Positions 16,274-25,191 of a stretch of DNA of 43,656 nucleotides are shown here, piece after piece. The stretch's first letter is position 1; each line of letters starts with the position of its first letter. Made by a program: the position numbers and the translations under genes. The stretch comes from Prevotella sp. (lineage in GTDB: Bacteria > Bacteroidota > Bacteroidia > Bacteroidales > Dysgonomonadaceae), in assembly GCA_031285905.1 (NCBI GenBank), contig JAITVH010000051.1, positions 1 through 43,656 of the forward strand. The letters are read 5' to 3'. A model generated the notes under the pieces. The model was not told the DNA's origin and did no database searches. It saw nothing but the letters and a program-made list of their open reading frames with translations.

Positions 16274-17788
16274 CTATTGCACCCTTATAGGTCGTACCTC
16301 TATTTCATACCAACCACTACTGTATTTTCTGTATTTAGGTAATGTCTGATTCGCAAAACTTACAATAACATGATCTGCAAAGTTTACAATAACATCTCCC
16401 AATTCGTCATTCCCTTCTGTATATGTCTTTTTAATAGTTTCTGTTGTTGTTCGCTCTGCTGTAGATCCAAATTTCAACCCTACTTTTTCCATTAGCTTGG
16501 TTGTAGATGATATTTCAAAATTTGCTGCATACTTTACTTGTCTAGTATCTGTAATTTCAGTTATTTCAGTTCGATCAACTTCTTCTATCGCAATTTTTAT
16601 AGAAGAAGCATATTGATATAAATCCCAATTAATGAGAGGAATACTAATTTCTGTCATTTTAAGAGAGACTCTTTTTAATTCATATCTTTTAGGCATTATC
16701 TTATTGTTTAACTCATATTCAAGTTCGAATAAATCATTGGGATTAGCAGAATAATATTTAATAATTTCGCTTCCAATTCCATTAGATGCATTGACTAGAA
16801 CACGGATCTTAAACTCAAAATAACCTTCTGTCCATGCAGATTGAAAAATTGCAATATACCTTTCCCTAAAGTTTGGATCTGTCTGATCTGCGATCCGGTT
16901 GTATGCGGCTCTACCATCTCCAAGCAATTTAAAAGTAGTTATATACTCCATATAATCATACTTAAATTGTCCTCTAGGTATTCCTGGGGTAATATCATAA
17001 TAGATATAGTCTCGTTGCCAACCATCAGATGTTTTATAAATATCATAGGCTTTGGCAACTTTTGTATCAGCTACTAGGCGTGTAGGATCCGGATTACTCA
17101 ATTGTGATTTTACTCTTTTATCTTGTTGTGTATTATCAAAACATTTGTCAAGGAATGCAAACTCAAGATCACCGTTTGTCGATTTTAAAACATTTGAGGT
17201 ATTGGAGGCTGATATATTTGTTTTTACAGTAACACGCTCATTATCTTTTAGTACAATAATAGGGAAAGCTGGAATATACTGCGATTCCAAGATGAATTCT
17301 TCACCTTTAGCATTCAATATGGGTATATTATTAGTTCTAGTAGAAAGTAATGCCACCATAGGTATTTCCATTTCTATATCCCAGATATTAGCGGAGAAAG
17401 AGTTTTCTGGCAATTCAGGAATGAATATTGTCAATAGAGGAAATTTTCTTTCTAATGCGAACAGTTCATCTTTGTCTTCATAGAATTTTAACAAAGCTTC
17501 ACGAAATGTAGTGCCATTTTCCAGCTTCTTATCTTTTACCAAATGATAAAGTATGTCATAGTCGTTGTTAAACATTCTCAAAGCTTCTTCTTTAATGAAC
17601 TTCCTAGCAGAAACATTGTCTTCCATCATTTTAGCAAGGGCAAACCCAAAATTCTTTTTCAAGTAGAAATCATCTTCATAGATTACAGGTGCTTGTTTGC
17701 CGTCATTCATGTTTTCCATAATGTCATTATTGCTACAAGCAACAAAAACGATAACAAATACAAAACATACACTTAATAATTTCTTCAT
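16274..17788 (-). CDS. Large lipoprotein of unknown function
   Basis: A 504-residue predicted lipoprotein. The ATG at 17788 gives MKKLLSVCFVFVIVFVAC with lipobox Cys18, followed by SNND; a TTG three codons upstream is less likely. I do not recognise the family. Residues 35-130 look helical and charged (MMEDNVSARKFIKEEALRMF). The middle is beta-rich with several aromatic strands. Near the C-terminus a Ser/Thr-rich strand pair appears (NFEISSTTKLMEKVGLKFG, then STAERTTTETIKKTY). Such alternation is seen in aerolysin-type pore-forming proteins, but no diagnostic motif supports that. It is AT-rich compared with neighbours and lies between a barrel gene and the remnant of that gene's paralogue. 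Confidence 0.6.
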   Translation of the reverse strand: MKKLLSVCFVFVIVFVACSNNDIMENMNDGKQAPVIYEDDFYLKKNFGFALAKMMEDNVSARKFIKEEALRMFNNDYDILYHLVKDKKLENGTTFREALLKFYEDKDELFALERKFPLLTIFIPELPENSFSANIWDIEMEIPMVALLSTRTNNIPILNAKGEEFILESQYIPAFPIIVLKDNERVTVKTNISASNTSNVLKSTNGDLEFAFLDKCFDNTQQDKRVKSQLSNPDPTRLVADTKVAKAYDIYKTSDGWQRDYIYYDITPGIPRGQFKYDYMEYITTFKLLGDGRAAYNRIADQTDPNFRERYIAIFQSAWTEGYFEFKIRVLVNASNGIGSEIIKYYSANPNDLFELEYELNNKIMPKRYELKRVSLKMTEISIPLINWDLYQYASSIKIAIEEVDRTEITEITDTRQVKYAANFEISSTTKLMEKVGLKFGSTAERTTTETIKKTYTEGNDELGDVIVNFADHVIVSFANQTLPKYRKYSSGWYEIEVRPIRVQ

Positions 17789-17989
17789 GTTTTTCAATTA
17801 AATTGTTAATAATAAACATTTTATTACATAAATAATGTAATTATAGGTTAAATATAATCATTTTTTAAGTTAAATAAAAAAAGATATGCAAAAAAATGAC
17901 TCGCTCTATTTATTACCACCTTAATAGATAAGGAGAATCAAAGGTTGAAATATTGTTGAATTATAACCCAAAGGGCTTAATTTTCATAA

Positions 17990-18205
17990 CAGTATATAAG
18001 CGAAACGCAGCAATTTACGGCAGTGCCGGAAAGCTTTACCAAACTTAAAAGATTTGATTTTGGAGTAGGTCTTGGCGCAGGCGCTGAATTTGGTAAAATA
18101 GGTGTAGGCTTAGGTTATGACTTCGGCTTAGCGAACATATCCGATGAAAGCGGATTTTCGATTAAAACACAAAATGCTTACCTGACTTTAGGATACAAAT
18201 TCTAA
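17990..18205 (+). pseudogene. 3' remnant of an outer-membrane barrel paralogue
   Basis: An open frame starts just after a TAA at 17987. From 18041 to the stop it encodes KLKRFDFGVGLGAGAEFGK and so on to YLTLGYKF, the last strands of the barrel protein at 15582. Over the first 33 matching codons, 21 codons differ but only two amino acids do (Val to Ala, Asp to Asn). The duplicate was thus under protein-level selection before it lost its 5' part. There is no signal peptide or plausible start. It keeps its own terminator at 18229. Confidence 0.8.
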
Positions 18206-18228
18206 AGGGAAAAAGTATAAAATACTTC

Positions 18229-18265
18229 AAGAGGCTGTCTAAAAAGTTTAGACAGCCTCTTTTAA
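18229..18265. terminator. Hairpin terminator shared with ahcY
   Basis: AAGAGGCTGTCTAAA (18229-18243) pairs perfectly with TTTAGACAGCCTCTT (18248-18262), with TTTT after it on the plus strand. It lies between the barrel remnant and the end of ahcY and may work on both strands. Confidence 0.85.
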
Positions 18266-18279
18266 TATATAAAATAATA

Positions 18280-19698
18280 TTAATATCTGTAATGGTCAGG
18301 TTTATATGGCCCTTCTAGAGGCACACCAAGATAGTCGGCTTGTTCCTGGCTGAGTTTGGTCAACTTCACCCCTATTTGCTCAAGGTGCAAGCGCGCAACC
18401 TCTTCATCAAGATGTTTCGGAAGACGATACACATTCACAGGGTAGTCTTTTTCCCATAACTCTATTTGAGCCAATGTCTGATTTGTAAACGAATTACTCA
18501 TTACAAAAGACGGGTGTCCGGTAGCACAACCAAGATTCACCAATCGTCCTTCTGCCAACAAGAATATGGCATGTCCGTCAGGGAAAGCGTATTTATCTAC
18601 CTGTGGCTTTATATTGGTATGCTTGATGCTTGGATATGTTACCAATTTTTCGACTTGTATCTCGTTATCGAAGTGTCCAATATTACATACAATGGCCTGA
18701 TCTTTCATCCTTGCCATATGTTCGATGGTAATGATATCTTTGTTGCCTGTTGTGGTAACAAAAATATTACCCTCTTTCACGGCTTCTTCCATCGTGGTTA
18801 CTTCAAAGCCTTCCATCGCAGCCTGTAAGGCACAGATAGGATCGATCTCGGTAACGATAACACGCGCCCCATAAGAACGCATAGAATGGGCACATCCCTT
18901 TCCTACATCTCCATAGCCGGCTATAACGGCAACTTTACCCGCAATCATTACATCCGTAGCGCGCTTGATCCCATCCGCAAGAGACTCACGACATCCATAT
19001 AGGTTATCAAACTTGGATTTCGTAACAGAGTCGTTTACATTGATGGCCGGAATAAGCAATTCTCCACGCTCCATCATTTGATACAGGCGGTGAACTCCTG
19101 TTGTTGTTTCTTCTGAGACACCTTTCCATTCGGCAACCGTACGATGCCAACGGTTTTTATCTTCTTTGAGTATCCTGCTGATAGTATTTAATATAACCTG
19201 TTCCTCATGGCTGGATGCTTTCTTATCCAGGAAACTCACATTTTCTTCCGCTTTGTATCCCCAGTGAATCAGCAATGTAGCATCGCCGCCATCATCCACT
19301 ATCAGGTTAGGCCCTTTTCCATCAGGAAAAGCCAAGGCTTGTTCTGTACACCACCAATATTCTTCCAGCGTTTCACCTTTCCATGCAAATACCGGAATTC
19401 CGGCAGCAGCAATATCAGCAGCAGCATGATCCTGAGTAGAAAAGATATTACAGCTACACCAGCGGATATCGGCTCCCAACTCCTTAAGTGTTTCGATTAA
19501 TACAGCCGTCTGAATAGTCATATGGAGTGATCCCATAATACGGGCGCCTTTCAGGGGCTTGGATGCTCCATATTTCTTCCGGAGTGCCATCAGACCCGGC
19601 ATTTCGTGTTCTGCTATCTCTATTTCTTTTCTCCCAAAATCGGCAAGGCTAATATCAGCCACCAAATAAGGCAAATTTGGTGTAAGTTGTTTTGACAT
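18280..19698 (-). CDS. ahcY: Adenosylhomocysteinase
   Basis: A 472-residue enzyme that splits S-adenosylhomocysteine into adenosine and homocysteine, clearing the product inhibitor of methyltransferases. It has the NAD-binding GYGDVGKG loop, the substrate stretches [13 protein letters not shown] and [12 protein letters not shown], and the diagnostic C-terminus KPDHYRY. Length is standard. It is transcribed alone from the -7 box at 19740. No riboswitch-like structure is visible in its leader. Confidence 0.97.
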   Translation of the reverse strand: MSKQLTPNLPYLVADISLADFGRKEIEIAEHEMPGLMALRKKYGASKPLKGARIMGSLHMTIQTAVLIETLKELGADIRWCSCNIFSTQDHAAADIAAAGIPVFAWKGETLEEYWWCTEQALAFPDGKGPNLIVDDGGDATLLIHWGYKAEENVSFLDKKASSHEEQVILNTISRILKEDKNRWHRTVAEWKGVSEETTTGVHRLYQMMERGELLIPAINVNDSVTKSKFDNLYGCRESLADGIKRATDVMIAGKVAVIAGYGDVGKGCAHSMRSYGARVIVTEIDPICALQAAMEGFEVTTMEEAVKEGNIFVTTTGNKDIITIEHMARMKDQAIVCNIGHFDNEIQVEKLVTYPSIKHTNIKPQVDKYAFPDGHAIFLLAEGRLVNLGCATGHPSFVMSNSFTNQTLAQIELWEKDYPVNVYRLPKHLDEEVARLHLEQIGVKLTKLSQEQADYLGVPLEGPYKPDHYRY

Positions 19699-19739
19699 AT
19701 GGTTTTTATGTTAATTAAATTTCGTAAATAAATGATATG

Positions 19740-19747
19740 CAAACTTA
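19740..19747 (-). promoter_or_regulatory. -7 promoter box for ahcY (TAAGTTTG)
   Basis: An exact TAnnTTTG match on the minus strand, 42 nt upstream of the ahcY ATG. Confidence 0.55.
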
Positions 19748-19783
19748 CATAAAAAATGTGGTTTACAAACAAGGACTTAAATT

Positions 19784-20923
19784 TTACCCGGTATATTTAA
19801 GACGTTTAAACTCATCCATCCAACGTTTGGCTATCTTGTCAAGGGTATAATCATCGGCTCGTTTGATTGCCTTTCCGGCCATTTCTGCTCTGGCCTCCTT
19901 ATTATCCATGAGATATGCAAGCTTTTCAGCAAACAGATCTAAGTTCTTCGGAGGGATTAAAAAGCCGTTCTCTCCATCTGTAATAATATCCCTTGGCCCT
20001 GTCTGGCATGCAAAACATATAGGTACTAGTCCGCAAACCATAGCTTCGAGCACGACAAGTGGAAATCCTTCAAAATCGGATGTTAGGGCAAAAATAGAGG
20101 ATGCTGACATATGTTCTTCAATATTGGAGGTATAGCCTTTCAGTGAGGTTGTATCCCCTATTCCGAGTTCCTCTATCAAATTTTCCAGCTTCTTCCGTTC
20201 TCCGCCCTCTCCCCATATTTCGAGTTGCCAATCTGGAAAATGACGGGTTATCTTACTCCAGATCAAGAGCAGGTTGTCAAATCTTTTAGGAATAGAATAC
20301 CGTCCCACTGCGATCACTTTTTTCGATTCTCCTGATACAATTTTTGGGGGGATAAAGCTGTTTGGATTGGGCATTACGCACACTTTCTTATTATTTTTCC
20401 ATCGCAGCTTATCCTCCTCCGTCAATAGATATACCTGATCGTATCCCCTCATTTTTATTTTATAATCGAGAATATCGCCAATATAGGCCTTGATGGTTTC
20501 AATCCGGTTTGTTGCGTGAAGATGCCTGTAATCAATACAAAAATGGATTTCCCGTATTACAATGGATTTTTTTGGTACAATTGAAGGCAAAAAGAACTTG
20601 TCTGATGTTCCCGTAGATATTATTATATCCGCACCAATTTCCGCGAGTACCTTTTTCAATTTCTTTTTATGCTCTTTTCTTTTTGCATTGGTACTTTTAA
20701 TGAGAAACCATTTCGATTTCCAGTCGTCACTATAATAACGCACATCCAAATCTATAATCTTTACTTGGCTGTCCAAGGGGAAAATGCTTTGTCCTCCTCC
20801 TTCTGCCGTAATTATATATACTTCGTTCCCCTCTATATCGGCAAGAGCAGACGCTTTGACAGTAGTAACCCTTTGGATTCCGCCTAAGTGGTTTAAACTG
20901 TCTGTACAGTATACAATCTTCAT
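19784..20923 (-). CDS. Glycosyltransferase family 4 (GT-B)
   Basis: A 379-residue GT-B glycosyltransferase. The N-terminal Rossmann half starts MKIVYCTDSLNHLGGIQRV with the Gly-Gly acceptor loop. The C-terminal half has AVGRYSIPKRFDNLL and the donor-binding E-x7-E element in SDFEGFPLVVLEAM (both Glu visible). It moves a sugar from a nucleotide donor to a glycan or lipid acceptor; specificity cannot be read. It lies 228 nt downstream of a mannose-1-phosphate guanylyltransferase on the same strand, so a GDP-mannose link is possible. The 228-nt gap shows only a weak hairpin at 21113-21131. Confidence 0.88.
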   Translation of the reverse strand: MKIVYCTDSLNHLGGIQRVTTVKASALADIEGNEVYIITAEGGGQSIFPLDSQVKIIDLDVRYYSDDWKSKWFLIKSTNAKRKEHKKKLKKVLAEIGADIIISTGTSDKFFLPSIVPKKSIVIREIHFCIDYRHLHATNRIETIKAYIGDILDYKIKMRGYDQVYLLTEEDKLRWKNNKKVCVMPNPNSFIPPKIVSGESKKVIAVGRYSIPKRFDNLLLIWSKITRHFPDWQLEIWGEGGERKKLENLIEELGIGDTTSLKGYTSNIEEHMSASSIFALTSDFEGFPLVVLEAMVCGLVPICFACQTGPRDIITDGENGFLIPPKNLDLFAEKLAYLMDNKEARAEMAGKAIKRADDYTLDKIAKRWMDEFKRLKYTG

Positions 20924-21151
20924 ATGTTTGAGTTTCTGTTATTAAACTACTCAGGAAAGGTTATTTATCTCCGAAAAGTTAAATTCTAAGAAAATGATGC
21001 GTCCTTCTCCTTGTCATGCCCGGGCAAAAAGCATTTGATGATATAATCACCCATTGTCTCTGATGGATGATTGAACTGCTAAAATAAGATCAGGGAAGAA
21101 ATGTGTCTCAGTAAGTATTTTTAGGATACTTCATTCCCCTACCTTAGAATA

Positions 21152-22237
21152 TTATATATATTTTTCTCCGTATTTTAATTTCACATCGGCAACAAACTGC
21201 TTGATACGTTGTTCTTCCTCCTTTTTACAGATAAGTAAAACATTATCAGCTTCGGCAACGATATATCCATCAAGACCCTGAATAACAGCCAACTTTCCGG
21301 CAGGCAGTGTGACAACATTTTCAGTACTGTCGAAAAATAAGGTATTGGATATCAGGTTGGCATTAGCGTCCTCATCTTTATCCGATATTTCATAAAGTGA
21401 GCCCCATGTTCCCAAATCTGACCACCCGAAGTCTGCCGCCTGAACATATACATTATCTGCTTTTTCCATTACACCGTAATCAATGGAGATATTGGGGCAG
21501 AATGGAAAATTCTCATCGATAAATGCTTTTTCATTATCCGTACCAAAGACGCCAAGTCCCTTGTCAAAACGGTTGGTTATTTCAGGTAGGTGCTGATGAA
21601 ATGCATCTAATATTGTCCTATTATTCCAGACAAAGATGCCTGAATTCCACAAAAATTCCCCACTTTCAAAGAAGACTTTGGCTAATTCTGCGTTTGGCTT
21701 TTCAGTAAAAACTTTGACTTTAGTTACTCCATCGAGTTTCTCTTCACTCATTTGTATATATCCATAGCCTGTTTCAGCACGACTTGGGCGAATTCCAAGG
21801 GTAAGGAGTGTATTGTGTGTTTTTACAAAATCAAAAGCATTTTGAATAATCGAAACAAATTCATCCTCTTTCAATATCAGGTGATCCGATGGAGCAACGA
21901 CGATATTGGCATCAGGATTGAATGAGTTGATACGATAAGTTGCAAAAGCAATGCATGGCGCAGTGTTTCGTCGCATTGGTTCTAATAAAATCTGGTTGGC
22001 TTTCAGTTCGGGTAACTCATCCTGCACCATTTGAGCATATTCATTGTTCGTTACAATATATATATTTTCAACCGGCAAGATTTTGCGAAACCGATCAACA
22101 GTCATTTGCAGAAGAGATCGTCCCGTACCAAAAAAGTCTAGAAATTGTTTTGGTCTTGCCTCACGGCTAAATGGCCAAAAGCGGCTACCAATGCCACCGC
22201 TCATGATTACACAGTAATTATTACTTTTGTTATCCAT
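21152..22237 (-). CDS. manC: Mannose-1-phosphate guanylyltransferase
   Basis: A 361-residue nucleotidyltransferase that makes GDP-mannose from GTP and mannose-1-phosphate. The pyrophosphorylase loop GGIGSRFWPFSREARPKQF stands at the N-terminus; VAPSDHLI, FTEKPN, WNSGIFVW and SIDYGVMEKA follow in the expected order. It lacks the C-terminal isomerase domain of the bifunctional enzymes, as is common in Bacteroidota. It is read from a well-formed promoter (22257-22287) that diverges from the tRNA-Leu promoter. Confidence 0.93.
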   Translation of the reverse strand: MDNKSNNYCVIMSGGIGSRFWPFSREARPKQFLDFFGTGRSLLQMTVDRFRKILPVENIYIVTNNEYAQMVQDELPELKANQILLEPMRRNTAPCIAFATYRINSFNPDANIVVAPSDHLILKEDEFVSIIQNAFDFVKTHNTLLTLGIRPSRAETGYGYIQMSEEKLDGVTKVKVFTEKPNAELAKVFFESGEFLWNSGIFVWNNRTILDAFHQHLPEITNRFDKGLGVFGTDNEKAFIDENFPFCPNISIDYGVMEKADNVYVQAADFGWSDLGTWGSLYEISDKDEDANANLISNTLFFDSTENVVTLPAGKLAVIQGLDGYIVAEADNVLLICKKEEEQRIKQFVADVKLKYGEKYI

Positions 22238-22256
22238 GCTATTGTCTATATTTATG

Positions 22257-22287
22257 CAAAGTTACATCATACTAAGATACAAACAAA
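22257..22287 (-). promoter_or_regulatory. Complete -33/-7 promoter for manC
   Basis: On the minus strand TTTG (22287-22284) is followed after exactly 19 nt by TAACTTTG (22264-22257). This is the full Bacteroidota primary-sigma consensus and the best-formed promoter in the window. Confidence 0.75.
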
Positions 22288-22350
22288 ACAATAAATAACA
22301 ATGACAATAGAAAAAATGTGTATATCTGATAAAAAAGTTGAATTACGGTA

Positions 22351-22380
22351 TTTGTTATATAAAAAATATATGTACTTTTG
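22351..22380 (+). promoter_or_regulatory. Promoter for tRNA-Leu
   Basis: TTTG (22351-22354) and TACTTTTG (22373-22380) are 18 nt apart; the tRNA begins 10 nt after the box. Confidence 0.7.
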
Positions 22381-22390
22381 CACCGCATAA

Positions 22391-22474
22391 GCCCAGATGG
22401 CGGAATTGGTAGACGCGCTGGTCTCAAACACCAGTGGATTCACTTCCATGCCGGTTCGATCCCGGCTCTGGGTA
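22391..22474 (+). tRNA. tRNA-Leu (anticodon CAA)
   Basis: An 84-nt class II tRNA. Acceptor arms GCCCAGA and TCTGGGT pair (first pair G-U). The anticodon stem CTGGT/ACCAG encloses the loop CTCAAAC with anticodon CAA at 22425-22427. There is a long variable arm, and the T-arm is GCCGG-TTCGATC-CCGGC. CCA is not encoded (ACTCC follows). It has its own promoter and terminator, and the sequence just downstream begins an AT-rich accessory block, as is common at tRNA integration sites. Confidence 0.95.
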
Positions 22475-22492
22475 CTCCAACCAGAAGAAAAT

Positions 22493-22525
22493 GAGCTGTA
22501 AATCAAAAGATTACAGCTCTTTTTG
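22493..22525 (+). terminator. Terminator after tRNA-Leu
   Basis: GAGCTGTAA (22493-22501) pairs with TTACAGCTC (22511-22519), followed by TTTTT. Confidence 0.85.
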
Positions 22526-22529
22526 TGTT

Positions 22530-22554
22530 TTCGGGGGACAAAATAGGGACAAAG
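22530..22554. other. Possible integration-site scar near tRNA-Leu
   Basis: Just after the tRNA terminator lies GGGGGACAAAATAGGGACAAA in two halves: GGGACAAAA and AGGGACAAA, a short direct repeat in otherwise AT-rich DNA. G-rich GGGACAAA repeats near tRNA ends are what I would expect at a tyrosine-recombinase attachment region in Bacteroidota, but no integrase gene is in the window. This is inference. Confidence 0.25.
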
Positions 22555-22594
22555 ATTTAAATAGTTTATAATACTTCTCTCAATCAGACAAGAA

Positions 22595-24586
22595 TCAATT
22601 CATCGGATAAATATTATTTTTTCGAGCATCAAATACATCAATTATAGTGCATCTTTCCTTTTTAGTCCCTTTTAAGTCTGTTGAAAAATGTTCTTCTGTA
22701 TTTTTTAAACCCAAAGCCAATGCCTCTTCAAAGCTATTATAACCGAGTAATGTTGTTTCAATAAATAGATTTTCACTTTCTAACTTTACTCCCAAATATG
22801 CATGTCCAGGAACTATTATTAGTAAAGGATTATACCCTATTTTTTCTAAGCAACTTGCCATTAAGACCGTTAAGTCAATACAATTCCCTGATTCATTCTT
22901 AATTGTATTTTCAGGAAGATGTACTTTCTGATGTAATGATGTTTTTCCTTTATATAAACTAAAAGTTCGGGAGACATACTTTACATATTTTGAAATTGTA
23001 TTATAAATGGCTTTTATCTCCGCCAAATATTGAGAGGCATTTGTTGAATCACCACTTATATATTCTGTTGTTTTCGATGTTTCATTAATAATCTTATCAA
23101 TAACTGAATTATTAGGAGTAACCCAACGAGCTAATAAAGAATAGAAATAAAGTTTTTTAGATTCTCCATTATCTTCATTATCATATATGAAGGTTTCCTT
23201 AGGTAACAAATTAAATATTTTAGATTCTTCGTGGACTAATACATTATCTTTAAATACTTTGATATTTAAATGAGCATTGTTATGTTCGGTCATATTTGAA
23301 AGTTTATCTTCAAGAATTGTAGGTAATATCGGTATTGAGTTCGTTGATTTAGCCTCAATGAATATATTCTCAATATGCAAATTTGTTATACCCTCAATAA
23401 AATATTCAATTTTTATTTTTTGAATATCAAAAGAAGTGTTAGTTATAACTAAATTGATTGGAGAATATTTGTTTTCATATAATTCTTTAAAACAATTAAA
23501 ATATGCAGAAACAATATAATCGGATTCACAAACTAAACTAGATAATATCGATTTACTTGGGACTAAATATGTAAAAAAATCAGCAAAACAATATATATTA
23601 TATTTAAATGGAGAGTTTAGTCTATTATAGTCAACCTTTGCATAGCCACCATGATACATATTATCCCAATTCTGGATGAGTGGAGTTTCCCACATTTTAG
23701 TTACTTTTTGTTGACCAAAAGTTTGTAATGCCAAAAATGATTCGTCAGAAATCTTGAATTCTGAAGACTTAGATAAACTAAATTTGTCGACTGCTATACT
23801 TTTGTAAGGCAAACAAATACCAAACTGTGATAATATATTCCTATTTTCATTAACGTGGACATTTAATGATTCAATCAAAAACGAAAATTTATGTTCAAAC
23901 TTAGTCGAAAACTCACCCCAATATATATCACATTTACAAAATGACATTTTCCCTTCAAATGTAGGGAAATACTGGGAATCTGAGTCAAATTCAGGTTTAT
24001 TCCTTGTATCTACCTTTTCTAAAAAAGACTTAGTATGAGGTTCCCAAATATGCATACTGTAAGAGCTTTTTATAGCTTCAACACTACAATCTCCATATTG
24101 ATATTTGTTATCTTTTAGATTAGAAACACCAGATTTGGCGGAACCAATAATAATTAAAGGAGATAAAGCCTTACCATGTCTAAAAGGAACATTTGATGAC
24201 TTTATTTTCCATGAATCCTTTTTATATAATTCTTCACCTAATATTCGTATAGGTTCTAATTTAAATCTTATTTCAACTTTAATTTTATTAAAATCGAGAA
24301 TAAATATATTCAATTCTGCCACATTACATTGAATGCATTGAAATATATTGGGAAGAAATAATGGTGTTTCAAATCTAATTACTTCCCCTTTTGGAAGTGC
24401 TGTTATTTCAGCCTCATGAGTGTTGAAAGGCTTATAGTTTAATAGTTCCTCTTTAAAATATTCACATTCAGTATTACATCTTTCCCATGATTGAGTTTTG
24501 ACACAACAAGAAGCACAATAAATTTGATCTGTTATTAGGCATCTATGATAGCCTTTTTGCTCTTTACATATAGGACATTGAATCAT
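22595..24586 (-). CDS. Zinc-ribbon protein with transglutaminase-like C-terminus
   Basis: A 663-residue cytoplasmic protein. The first 45 residues form a Cys-rich zinc finger (Cys4, 7, 16, 24, 27, 37, 41 visible). A long, beta-rich middle (about 60-480) is unrecognised. The C-terminal part has a papain/transglutaminase-like triad: Cys569 in SGNCIDLTVLMA, His595 in PGHAYLGV and Glu610 in FIETTLLG, all in the expected order and spacing. Similar C-H-E modules are used as peptidase or transglutaminase domains. The gene is very AT-rich and first in the block beside tRNA-Leu. The substrate is unknown; a role in protein processing or defence is only inference. Confidence 0.7.
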   Translation of the reverse strand: MIQCPICKEQKGYHRCLITDQIYCASCCVKTQSWERCNTECEYFKEELLNYKPFNTHEAEITALPKGEVIRFETPLFLPNIFQCIQCNVAELNIFILDFNKIKVEIRFKLEPIRILGEELYKKDSWKIKSSNVPFRHGKALSPLIIIGSAKSGVSNLKDNKYQYGDCSVEAIKSSYSMHIWEPHTKSFLEKVDTRNKPEFDSDSQYFPTFEGKMSFCKCDIYWGEFSTKFEHKFSFLIESLNVHVNENRNILSQFGICLPYKSIAVDKFSLSKSSEFKISDESFLALQTFGQQKVTKMWETPLIQNWDNMYHGGYAKVDYNRLNSPFKYNIYCFADFFTYLVPSKSILSSLVCESDYIVSAYFNCFKELYENKYSPINLVITNTSFDIQKIKIEYFIEGITNLHIENIFIEAKSTNSIPILPTILEDKLSNMTEHNNAHLNIKVFKDNVLVHEESKIFNLLPKETFIYDNEDNGESKKLYFYSLLARWVTPNNSVIDKIINETSKTTEYISGDSTNASQYLAEIKAIYNTISKYVKYVSRTFSLYKGKTSLHQKVHLPENTIKNESGNCIDLTVLMASCLEKIGYNPLLIIVPGHAYLGVKLESENLFIETTLLGYNSFEEALALGLKNTEEHFSTDLKGTKKERCTIIDVFDARKNNIYPMN

Positions 24587-24718
24587 AATGCCATTAATTT
24601 AGTTGATAATACACTTGTGGATTATAAATTACCTTTATATTAAGGTATTCTCTATTTTAACTCACGAATTAAATCAAATCATTAAAAAGCTGATTTGAAA
24701 ATAGAATACTATAAATTT

Positions 24719-25117
24719 TCACCTTAAGTTTTGAAATTCTTTTAACCAAAAGTCACTAAGATAATTTTGAAGAAGATGGATAAATTTATAATATCCTCTA
24801 TCTTTTTTTTCTTCATCTTCTAAGTACCACCAATCATTATCTGAATATGTAATTGTTAAATTATTTTTTTGAAAGGCAATGTCTCCTTTCTTCTCAAAAC
24901 CTATATTTTTTAGTAGTTCTTCAGTAATAATTGCTGGTGCAAAATTTAATATTGGTTGACCATTTACAGTTTTATTTTTGACATCTAGAGAATTAACCAT
25001 AGATAATCCATAAATAGACATTTGTTTATTTCTTATTACACAAAATTCTTCCCCTAATGGGCGTGTAATATCAATTAAGTAATTATCTTTTTTTAATTCA
25101 TTTATAAAATCTTCCAT
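24719..25117 (-). CDS. Hypothetical small protein
   Basis: A 132-residue, acidic, AT-rich gene product without signal peptide or membrane segment. It contains ITEELLKNIGFEKKG, then a DNDWWYLEDEEKK loop and YYKFIHLLQNYLSDFW. This order (a leading leucine helix with GF-x-K, an aromatic acidic stretch, then an H-x-LQN helix) recalls small proteins common in Bacteroidota phages and mobile elements, but I cannot name the family. It lies between the transglutaminase-like gene and the MNT-HEPN gene, all on one strand, with gaps of 132 and 74 nt. Confidence 0.6.
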   Translation of the reverse strand: MEDFINELKKDNYLIDITRPLGEEFCVIRNKQMSIYGLSMVNSLDVKNKTVNGQPILNFAPAIITEELLKNIGFEKKGDIAFQKNNLTITYSDNDWWYLEDEEKKDRGYYKFIHLLQNYLSDFWLKEFQNLR

Positions 25118-25191
25118 AATATGAATTTTATAATTAATGATTTTTCTTATTTGACATTTTTCTCATTATACATTGTTGTTAAAACGTCTTT

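Noticed and set aside
18280..19760. SAM/SAH-type riboswitch before ahcY
   Set aside because: The leader is about 35 nt long, too short and without the needed stems.
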